Shown: piece by piece, positions 7,533 through 14,487 of the stretch
Layout: each line of letters begins with the position of its first letter
Numbering within the stretch: the first letter of the stretch is position 1
NCBI GenBank assembly: GCA_963814985.1
Contig: CAWFFV010000099.1
Location: 1-14,487 of the forward strand
DNA: 14,487 nucleotides
Origin: CAWFFV01 sp963814985
GTDB taxonomy: Bacteria > Chloroflexota > Ktedonobacteria > Ktedonobacterales > Ktedonobacteraceae
Reading direction: 5' to 3'
The notes under the pieces: generated by a model
Told to the model about the DNA's origin: nothing
Databases searched by the model: none
What the model saw: the letters and a program-made list of their open reading frames with translations, nothing else
Translations under genes and position numbers: made by a program

Positions 7533-7552
7533 CATACGCACCAACTTAAGGA
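7533..7552 (+). repeat. Left terminal inverted repeat of the IS4 element
   Basis: CATACGCACCAACTTAAGGA is the exact reverse complement of 8962-8981. The transposase stop codon lies one base inside it. Confidence 0.9.
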
Positions 7553-7553
7553 C

Positions 7554-8875
7554 TCAACAGCCAAGCAGTGAGTCCATCACGCAGGAGTGGGCGGAATTGG
7601 GATGCTTTTTGCGTGTGTTCATGCGGCAGCCAGCCCGCATGCGACGAGCAAGAGCCAGGATGGCTGCATGCAAGGAGCGATAGCCAGCCAAAGCTTCCAT
7701 CAAGGAGAGACTGCCATCGCGGATCACTTGAGCCAGTTTGACCAGACTGCGTTGCTCGTCCTGCCAGGCCAGAAGCACAATGAACCAATGTTGCAGCAAA
7801 ATCCCGATAAGCCTGGCATACAGCTCACACAAAATCCGCCAACTGTGTCCAGTGCGCCATTCATCAATCTGGCCATATTGCTTCCAAAGCTTGTAGAGCA
7901 GTTCGATTTGCCAGCGTTCCCGCTGCAACACAATGGCCTCTTCGATGCTGAGGTATTTGCAGGAGCATCGGTCAGTAAAAGCAGCCAGCTCGCCAGCTCC
8001 AGTGCTTGTGCTGAGACGGACTCCTGTCGGCGAGAGGCTTCCTGCCGGAGGCGCTCGCGGCGTTGCTCAGCGATGTCCTCCGGGACGCGCATCATCAGAA
8101 GGCGCATGGGATGACGCTGCTTGATCCCAACGAGAACAGGCATTTCCTTGATCTGCCCCACTCGCGGCGGTAAAACTGTTTTCAGAGGCAACCGTTTGCC
8201 TGCTTGCGTAAAAAAGACGGTACTGGACTGCGGACGCGTCAGCGTGTAACTGTGAGCCGCTCTTCGAGCCACGATGCGCTCCAAATTGAAGTAGCCTAAG
8301 TCCGCCACATAGAAACTGCCAGCAGGCAAATCCACTTCATTGAACGGGCTCGACCGATCGGAGGCTCGTCCATCCGTCAGGCTTGGTCCCCAGAGTTGCC
8401 CTCGTTTCAGTTCAAAACGGACATGGATTTTGACTGCTGCTTGTCCTTGGTCACAGTGCCCTCCACAGCCTCGCCACTGCTCGGCCAGTTCATCTGGCAA
8501 GGCAATGCTGCTGCTATCCTCAATGATCACATTGCTGAAGCGACGCAACAGCGGCACCGGGACCTCTTGATCGGCCTGGACCACAATCCCGGTCAATTCC
8601 TGTAACACCGCGTGCAGAAAATGGGCACAGGACCTGGTAAAGCGCTTGTGAATAGCCGTGTCACTCACCACGACCTCACGCGTCGCCGCCGTTGAGGCTA
8701 ATTGCTCCAAGCTGCTATCTGGGTGGGCTAACCAGCCAAAGACCAGCGTTTGCAGCAAATCTGCCCCGTCGAACTTTCTTTCTCTCTGAATGCAGTGGGT
8801 TTCTCGTGCTAAGATACGCGCTCGCTCTCCCATCACGTAGCTGACTTGTTTCTCCATCCGTGATAGACTTGGCAT
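7554..8875 (-). pseudogene. IS4-family DDE transposase with one frameshift
   Basis: The protein starts at 8875 with GAAGGAG 7 bases upstream. It has the first catalytic Asp at about residue 120 in 'NVIIEDSSSIALPDEL', the second at about 192 in 'FYVADLGYFNLERI', and the conserved 'LLTDAPAN' at 300-307. The frame then breaks near 7955: the expected continuation 'LSIEEAIVLQRERWQIELLY', with the catalytic Glu, lies in another frame that runs to a TGA at 7554-7556. Joined, the two give about 440 aa, normal for this group, and all DDE residues are present. A single indel is the only visible defect. No obvious slippery site is at the junction. Confidence 0.85.
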
Positions 8876-8961
8876 GCCATTGCTCCTTCTCTGATCATGA
8901 TAGGATCAATTTTCTCTTCCTATCTTCTCAGAAGGGAGCTTTCTTTGTCATCCTCTTCCTT

Positions 8962-8981
8962 TCCTTAAGTTGGTGCGTATG
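8962..8981 (-). repeat. Right terminal inverted repeat of the IS4 element
   Basis: This is the exact reverse complement of 7533-7552. It directly abuts the broken end of the NACHT gene. Confidence 0.9.
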
Positions 8982-11352
8982 CGATGATAAAACATATACC
9001 CCCCAATCCTACGGAGAAGAATACGCGAGGCAGCAAAATCGAGGAAAGCAACAACATTCCAGGGAATGACGCCACTACGCCAGAAATAATATCGCAAGAG
9101 GAGATGTGAAAGGACGGCAACTCCCCCATAGGCCAACCCAAAGCAGACCATAAAGAAAATACCAAACATAAGAGCAAACGCCAGCCCCAGAACAGGCCAC
9201 CCCGAAAGTTGCCCGATGAAGCCAAAAGCGCCTCCCGTCACAAGTCCGCTGATCAGTGCACCGATACTTCCAAAAAGAATGGAGCAAGAAGGCCAGCGCG
9301 GAGAGATCGTCGTATACCTTCGTTTGGCTGTAAAATCTGACGCTGGTCGAGCATATCACTTGACCATCCTCAATTGAGCAGCGAGGTCAGCAGACTGATA
9401 CACAGCACGATACAGCCAACAATGATGCCATAGATACTCCCATATCGAAGACCATAACTCCATCCATAAAAAAGGGCGCTCCCCCCTCCGATCACTACCA
9501 CCACACTCATCAGAACAATAAAACCAAGAAAGAGGCTTTTCGTTCGTCGTTGAGAAGAGACTGACGAATACTTCTCCCATGACCAGGAGAGAACTTCTGA
9601 TGGCCTGATCTCCTTGCCAAGACCATACCCCATATTCGTCATCAAGGCATGGTAGCAGAAATAAATAAGTGCATTAAAAACGAAAATAGCAAACCCATCA
9701 ACTATCGATCTCGTCCCAGCGAGAAAGCCATTCACAAGAGCAAATGTCAACCCGCTGGGGGCTCCCATTACCACACTATCAACCAAGCGATTTTTCCAGC
9801 CAGCTCCCCTGAGAGACGCAAGCTCAAAAAAAGATGGGCTTAAAGACATAGAGAAGATGAATATACCCGTCAACCCAACCATTAAGCCTGCCAGGAGTCC
9901 ATACGCAAGGCCATAGGAAAGTCCTCTCCCTACCGTTTGGCCCCCAAAGAGGATAAAAAGAACAGCAGTGGGCATCCCTACCACACCTCCAGCTATCCCA
10001 CCATCTCTGCACCCTCTCAATACGCCCTGCCATAGGTTTCCCCATGACCATTCCATTTTGTAGGAATTAATTTTTGCTAAACCCGCCATAAATAGCGCGA
10101 GGATCGTAAGGATGAGTCCCATGACTCCCCCTCCCAGAATTCCCCCTCCCAGTCCGGGAGCCATCCACCCTAAAATACCGCCTCCAGGCGGCGCTCCAAG
10201 CCAGACTAAGAGGCCATTCTTGATCTGGCCGGCCTGGACTGCACTGTCAGCATTCAGACAAGCAAACGTCGTAGCCTGCACAACACTAACCCCAATGTTC
10301 ACGAGCCGTACTACTCGACTATAAAACTTTGTGCGTTCACGCTCAGGAAGAAAATCCGGTTGAAGACGCTCCACATAAAATTCTGTCTGATGATGCTGGC
10401 GCATTTGACGCGCCAGCCAGCTCAACCACCATTGAACGTCAGACTCCGTGTAGCGAGAATTGACACGACCCCGGTGCAACATACGCTCGACGTAGGCCGT
10501 AAATAGTTCCTTCCGGCGCTCCTCAAGGGAACCAGTATGCAGAATGGCCTGTGCATTTCCCTGGTAAGCGAGCATGAGAATATGTAACAGCAGCGGCGTC
10601 GTAATCATCGCACGCAGCTCAGCATCTGAGTTTAACGCCCTGCGCACCCCTTCAAGCTTCTGCCCGGCCTGCAAAAGAGCATCATCTATTTGTGACCAAG
10701 ACAGTGGCTCTAACTGGATGGCTTGCAGCAAGCCCAAACGCCTCAACTGTGCAAAGTATTCTTCCCTCCGGCAGGAAATAACCACTGGCGGAAAATCATG
10801 GGTCTGTCGATAGATATTGATCGCCGCCACACAGTCAGAGCGGGCAGCTTCCGCCATTTCATCCAACCCATCCAGCAGTAGTAACAGTTGATTGGTGCGA
10901 ATCCAGTCCTGAGCCACTTTCGGAGGAATACGATACTTGCTAGAGAGTTCCTCTATCAGCCACTCATCCAGCGGTAATTTTTTGCTGGCCCATTCAGAGA
11001 GTACAAATACCACCGGGATCTGCTGGTCTCTATCCTGAGATGCGCGCTCCAGCAACTCGCGCAGCAGCATCAGTAAGGCTGTGGTTTTCCCGGCTCCTGG
11101 TTCTCCCTGCATGAGCATTTCCCCATCCGCCTCATCGTAGACCTCAAGGAGAGCTGTTCCTGGCGGCAAAAGCCGTGGTGGACGATCCGTTTCCAGCTTT
11201 GACCAATGCCAAGGATTGAGCAAAGCGTCGGGCCGCTCACGCAAGCCCAAAACCATCAAGGTCGCCTGGCCCAATGAATTTGCTAACACTCCATCGATCC
11301 GGATGGTCTTTACTCGGTGGAGCATACGACGACAACCGTCGTCGATCTTCTT
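8982..11352 (-). pseudogene. NACHT STAND NTPase with C-terminal multi-span membrane module, truncated at both ends
   Basis: STAND NTPases are switch proteins often used in signalling or phage defence. Counting from the first in-frame Met (11325): Walker A 'GEPGAGKTT' at 74-82, Walker B 'LLLLLDGLDEM' at 147-157, and 'PVVISCRREEY' at 180-190, typical of NACHT. A helical region follows, then from about residue 395 a long glycine-rich series of membrane helices ('GLGGGILGGGVMGLILTILA' and others). A TGA at 9370-9372 interrupts the frame, but the family sequence continues in the same frame ('GWSSDMLDQRQILQPNEGIR'), shifts frame near 9265 to 'GSIGALISGLVTGGAFGFIG', and ends with 'FLDFAASRILLRRIGGYMF' at the IS4 edge. 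The expected 'HRLLLEYF'-like tail is lost after 'YHR'. The 5' end is cut at 11353 by the IS66 element, so any N-terminal effector or sensor domain is missing. About 790 codons remain. Confidence 0.85.
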
Positions 11353-11373
11353 GTAACTATACAGCCCCCCCCC
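11353..11373 (+). repeat. Left terminal repeat of the IS66 element
   Basis: It begins GTAACTATACAG and runs into nine consecutive C. It overlaps the tnpC stop codon. The outside neighbour is NACHT coding sequence. Confidence 0.65.
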
Positions 11374-12552
11374 TTGATCTGAACAGTGAAGAGGGAAGCA
11401 GAACTCTGAGAGGAGCCACGGGAGAGAAGGGGACGCCAGCAAAGATCTGGCGTGCGACCACGCAGAGGTGATGTCCTTGTTTGGCCATTGTGGAGAAGTA
11501 GCCACGGATGCGACAAAAGGCAACAGGGCCAGTTCGAGCGAAAGGTCCCAGAGATTTTCTGCTGAACTTTCACCATCCGAAGATCTTGCTCGGAGCCATT
11601 GTTGTCAAATGGCACGGCAAAATCATGCATGAAACGCTGGATCAGGTCTTGATGCTGGTGCAAGTGGATCAGCAGATTGAGGGCGTCGTCTTTTTGGTGC
11701 GCCTCGTTTGCCCATCCGTTTTGCCGGAGGAGGATTGGCCGCCATTCCCGTCTGGACGAGCTGGGTGTAGCACCTTCATGCGTCCTGCGTGACGGCCTGG
11801 GACAAGCTCGTCATTGCTTCCTCTTGTGCCTGTTGAACGCACGCTTTGATTTCCAAAAGCAATGCTTTCATCACCTGGGAAAATGTGGTTCCAAACAGAT
11901 CGCTGAGGATCTGGCTGACACGAGCCAATGGGAGCAGATGCAGGCCGGCCAAATACACGGCCAGTGTTTTCACGTTGGGACCATACTGTGCTGCGGCCAT
12001 CGTGATCCCATCAGGCAATTCGGCTCGCGTCTCGGCTTGACAGCAGGGGCAGGCTTTGACCTCAACCTGATATTCGGTGACCTGCAGATGAAGACCTGGC
12101 AGATCAAATACCTGCACACGTTCTCGTCAACACAGTGATACCAGCGAGAGATTGTGCTGACAGTGTTGGCACTCGACAGGGGTGAGCGGGATCGTTTCGT
12201 CGGGCTGCTCCACCATCATCAAGGTCCGTCCTTGATGGCCTGGCTGCCCTCCACTCTTTTTTCCGCTCTTTTCTCGCAAACTCTGGGTTTTGCGCACTGG
12301 TTCCTTGAAGCCATTACTGGAAGGGGGCTTACTGCTATTGTGGCTGTCTTTCGCCGCTTGTCCCTCCAGTTGTTTGACCCGCTCGAGGATTTGGGTGATA
12401 TCCTCTTGCTGTTTCACGACCTGCTCCTGCGCTTGAGCCAACTCTTTTTGCAGAAGAGCGTTTTCTTGTTGAAGCTGTTCGTAATCGACCTGCAATTGGG
12501 TGTAGTTCTTTTGCAAATTCTCAAGCGCTTTCAGCAGTTCCGTTTCTTTCAT
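11357..12552 (-). pseudogene. IS66-family transposase TnpC remnant
   Basis: The N-terminus is a coiled coil (about residues 1-65, Leu/Gln-rich), then 'KDSHNSSKPPSSNGF' and 'GGQPGHQGRTL', both IS66 hallmarks, then a zinc-binding region with 'CQHCQ'. An in-frame TGA at about 12126 interrupts it, after which the same frame resumes with 'VQVFDLPGLHLQV' and 'CPCCQAE'. From 'LARVSQILSDLFGTTFSQ' it jumps straight to 'MKALLLEIKACVQQA', skipping about 130-150 residues that hold two of the catalytic Asp residues. The C-terminal part is in two further frames: 'FMHDFAVPFDNNGSEQDLR' (about 11570-11665) and 'CRIRGYFSTMAKQGHHL' (about 11455-11510). The last frame ends in TAG at 11359-11357, inside the terminal repeat. 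It cannot be active. Confidence 0.85.
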
Positions 12553-12605
12553 ACTTGCATTTTAACAGATTTGTCCCATTTCAACATCCTCTCTGGCACT
12601 TTTTT

Positions 12606-12626
12606 CCAAGGAGGGTGAGTAGTTAC
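12606..12626 (-). repeat. Right terminal repeat of the IS66 element
   Basis: Read on the minus strand it begins GTAACTACTCACCCTCC. The partner at 11353-11373 reads GTAACTATACAGCCCCC. The first seven bases are identical and further matches are scattered after that. Confidence 0.65.
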
Positions 12627-13198
12627 ACGGTTTTTCAGAATAATGATGAAACGCTCTCATCTGTGCTCATAATAACCGTATTATGGGATCTTCCCACAAA
12701 GAGTATTAATGCCATTTTCATTCGTGGTGGCGCGTCTGCGACGCATGGCGCTTCACACAAGAGACTTCATCAATTATGCCACATGACTGAGAAGAGCTCC
12801 AGAGTTCTTCATACCATAAATAACAATGCCTCAACTACAAAACCAGAGAGAGCAACGTATTGATACAACATGGCAATTATTAGTACATTTTGGGTACTTG
12901 AGTTACTTACAAGGACAAGGCTTGGTTCTAGTGATAGGGCAGCGTTTGTCGAGAGCCAGCAAACATGTGAGAGCTCTACACAGAGGAATGCACTTCATCA
13001 TCACCACATACCAGGAGAGGTGCCACTCTCCAAAATAATGGCTGTGCCTCTGTTGACGCTTCTACGGAGAAAGGAGTGATTTTCCTGTTGTTGGCGGGCA
13101 AACACTCTTACTTATTGCCGCCACTCATGAGATGCACTAGCATCTGTCTAGCCCGAAGCATCTGGGCGAGAGGAGAGATCCATGCACAGGCGACCCGT
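12627..13198. other. About 570 bases with no supported gene
   Basis: The open frames here are short, overlap each other and match nothing. The strand facing the NACHT gene does not show the missing NACHT N-terminus. Small inverted repeats occur (ATAATA/TATTAT near 12670-12685, and GGAGAG/CTCTCC at 13014-13031), but none is long enough to call. The promoter of the SGNH hydrolase is presumably in the last part, but no clear -35/-10 pair was fixed. Confidence 0.5.
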
Positions 13199-14442
13199 AT
13201 GAGTCCTCAAGGAAGAGGAATTGTATCTCGCGTAAGCTTCAATCGTATCTGGCCCGTTATGTTCGCTCTTGTTGTCATGGTAGCGATGGGAACGGCTATT
13301 CTGCCTGGTTTTGCTCCCAAATATGCCAAGGCAATGGGAGCAACCCCGGTCAACCCACTTTTTTCAATGGCAGTCCTGGTGACCAGCCAGTGCCAATCTC
13401 AATTGGGGCGCACCACCAATGCGACCAGTTATATATCGAGCAAACAGATCTGGAAACAGGACAAGTCCAACGCTTATCACCTCCAGTAACTGAAACTTCG
13501 TTCTCACCGGGAGGGCTGCTAACAGGACAATGGTATCGTTTTCGTGTTATCCCTGTCAACGATGAGGGTGAAGGAATTCCCTCCAACCCGATCGAGATCC
13601 GCACTGGAGGCTTCCGGGGAACATATGATCACTACTATGCTCTTGGTGACTCCTACAGTGCCGGGGACGGTGCTCCGCCTTATTCGGGAATACAGGCTTG
13701 CACACAATCTACAAAAAGCTATCCCTACCTACTCGGCAATGGTGTGCCAACCCCTGTGTTGCTTGCCTGCACCGGGGCTGTGACTGATGACATTGATCGG
13801 ACAATTCAAAACAGCAGCCTGACGGCAACTCAGCTTGATCAGTTGAAAAGCTCTCCAACTGCAAACTCTCTGATCACTATCACTATCGGGGGAAATGATG
13901 TTGGCTTTTCTAGCAAATTGCAAAACTGTATTACCAGTTTTCATTCCTGTACATCCCGACAATCGATCATCTCACAACGGATTACTGCACTAGAGCCGCG
14001 CTTAGCCGGCGTCTATCAGGAAATTCGGCAAGCGGCACCTGGCGCTGATATTCTCATCGTTGGCTATCCCTTACTCATTGCAAACCCATCAATCGCGGAC
14101 TGCCATAATCCCATTGTTTACGTTGCGCCTGAAGTTACTCTGGGATCAAGCGTTCTGATTCGCACACTCGCTACTCAGATGGACAATGTGATCAAGCAGG
14201 CTGCCAACCAGGTGGGCGTTACTCCAGCCACGACGGTGGGCAGAAGCGGCGTTCGCAGGCCATGAGGCATGTACAGCTAATGAAAGTCAGGAGTCGGTAT
14301 TAATGAGATCAGCAGGTCTCGATAAATTAGCTAAAAAATTATTGCCCATCCCAACGCAGCAGGCTACCAGGCATATGCTTCTGCCGTCAACGCTGTCCGC
14401 TTCTCAGCTCTACCAGAACGGTGCGGTGCGCGATTAGTGTGA
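13199..14442 (+). pseudogene. Secreted FN3-SGNH/GDSL hydrolase (lipase/esterase type), frameshifted
   Basis: The family hydrolyses esters with a Ser-His pair. From ATG 13199 a signal peptide is visible: Arg-containing start, hydrophobic 'IWPVMFALVVMVAMGTAIL', likely cut after 'AKA'. A fibronectin type III domain follows: 'GRTTNATSYI', a frame change near 13435, then 'IEQTDLETGQVQRL' and 'WYRFRVIPVNDEGEGIPSNP'. The hydrolase domain has block I 'YALGDSYSAGDGA' (catalytic Ser codon 13651-13653), block III 'GGND' (13888-13899), 'FAGHEACTAN' in another frame near 14250-14275, and block V 'HPNAAGYQAYA' with the catalytic His at 14347, back in the main frame. Three frame changes are needed (about 13435, 14240 and between 14280 and 14345). 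All catalytic motifs survive, so decay is recent or the indels are errors. An ATG at 13182 with AGGAGAG upstream opens six codons whose TGA overlaps ATG 13199. Confidence 0.8.
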
Positions 14443-14461
14443 TCCGCGAAAATAATGCTGC

Positions 14462-14487
14462 TGCAAGCTCCTTTAGGGGAGTTTGCA
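14462..14487 (+). terminator. Terminator-like hairpin at the window edge
   Basis: TGCAAGCTCC (14462-14471) pairs with GGAGTTTGCA (14478-14487) over 10 bp with one G-T wobble, around a six-base loop. It begins 20 bases after the last stop of the SGNH hydrolase. The window ends at the stem, so a following T-run cannot be seen. Confidence 0.5.

Larger units (their letters stand above)
7533..8981 (-). mobile_element. IS4-family insertion sequence, complete by its ends
   Basis: The 1449-bp element is bounded by perfect 20-bp inverted repeats at 7533-7552 and 8962-8981 and holds one transposase on the minus strand. On the right it cuts the coding sequence of the NACHT protein. The flanking bases (TGAGCGGACC left, CGATGATAAA right) show no target duplication, although IS4 elements usually make one of about 9-12 bp. 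The NACHT sequence also does not resume on the left. A deletion or rearrangement next to the element is therefore likely. Confidence 0.85.
11353..12626 (-). mobile_element. IS66-family element (ISBst12-like, tnpC only), internally deleted
   Basis: Both ends begin GTAAC, as IS66 elements do. The left end (from 11353) and the reverse complement of the right end (from 12626) agree at GTAACTA and then imperfectly over about 17 bases. Only tnpC is present, without tnpA or tnpB, as in the ISBst12 subgroup. At 1274 bp it is several hundred bases shorter than a full element because the middle of tnpC is missing. The 8-bp flanks (ATCTTCTT left, ACGGTTTT right) do not match as a target duplication. It separates the NACHT gene from its 5' part. 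Confidence 0.75.

Noticed and set aside
11327..11344. Seven-bp perfect hairpin (CGACGAC/GTCGTCG) 8 bases from the IS66 end
   Set aside because: It lies within NACHT coding sequence, reads as normal codons, and is too short to separate from chance.
9370..11523. A 717-codon minus-strand frame starting at 11523, as a full NACHT protein
   Set aside because: The first 57 or so codons (11523-11353) are out-of-frame IS66 DNA; true TnpC sequence occupies another frame there. NACHT family sequence begins only inside the IS66 end at 11352.
9370..12128. TGA as a recoded sense codon (it interrupts both NACHT and TnpC)
   Set aside because: TGA is the natural stop of hsp20, the 285-aa gene and the IS4 transposase here, and both genes carry other damage.
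1..14487. tRNA, rRNA, CRISPR array or tandem repeat array
   Set aside because: No cloverleaf, rRNA-like stretch or regularly spaced repeats were found on reading both strands.

Overview
The window looks like an accessory, decaying stretch of a Ktedonobacteria-type (Chloroflexota) chromosome. This is inferred from protein style: a NACHT NTPase with a glycine-rich multi-span membrane tail, an Hsp20 with an N-terminal 'IPVKVYRTDERL' strand, an FN3-SGNH lipase, and dense IS1182, IS4 and IS66 (ISBst12-like) elements. No rRNA, tRNA or CRISPR array was seen.

Layout. (1) 1-1474: asparagine synthase (asnB-like), cut by the window start and read only by jumping frame about eight times. (2) 1475-2423: mostly non-coding, with the 3' end of a group II intron (an HNH tail and a domain V hairpin). 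(3) 2424-3125: remnant of a membrane cytochrome b / sulfite-oxidase-type molybdopterin fusion protein. (4) 3191-3598: intact Hsp20. (5) 3628-5400: IS1182 element with 18-bp perfect terminal repeats and one frameshift in its transposase. (6) 5404-6619: a small broken reading frame, an intact 285-aa protein of unknown function, and a terminator. (7) 6715-7532: an AT-rich island with an intact avidin/streptavidin-family gene on the minus strand, without a signal peptide, and a possible regulatory inverted repeat upstream. (8) 7533-8981: IS4-family element with 20-bp perfect terminal repeats and a frameshifted transposase. (9) 8982-11352: a NACHT STAND NTPase, cut at its 3' end by the IS4 element and at its 5' end by an IS66 element, with an internal stop and a frameshift. 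(10) 11353-12626: an internally deleted IS66 element with both GTAA ends present. (11) 12627-13198: no gene seen. (12) 13199-14442: a secreted FN3-SGNH hydrolase with three frame changes, followed by a terminator-like hairpin at the window edge.

No multi-gene operon is evident. The genes that look functional are hsp20, the 285-aa unknown and the avidin; most others are broken. The most interesting item is the cytoplasm-type avidin with all the main biotin-contact residues. The high density of frameshifts raises a practical question: true decay, or indel errors in the assembly.
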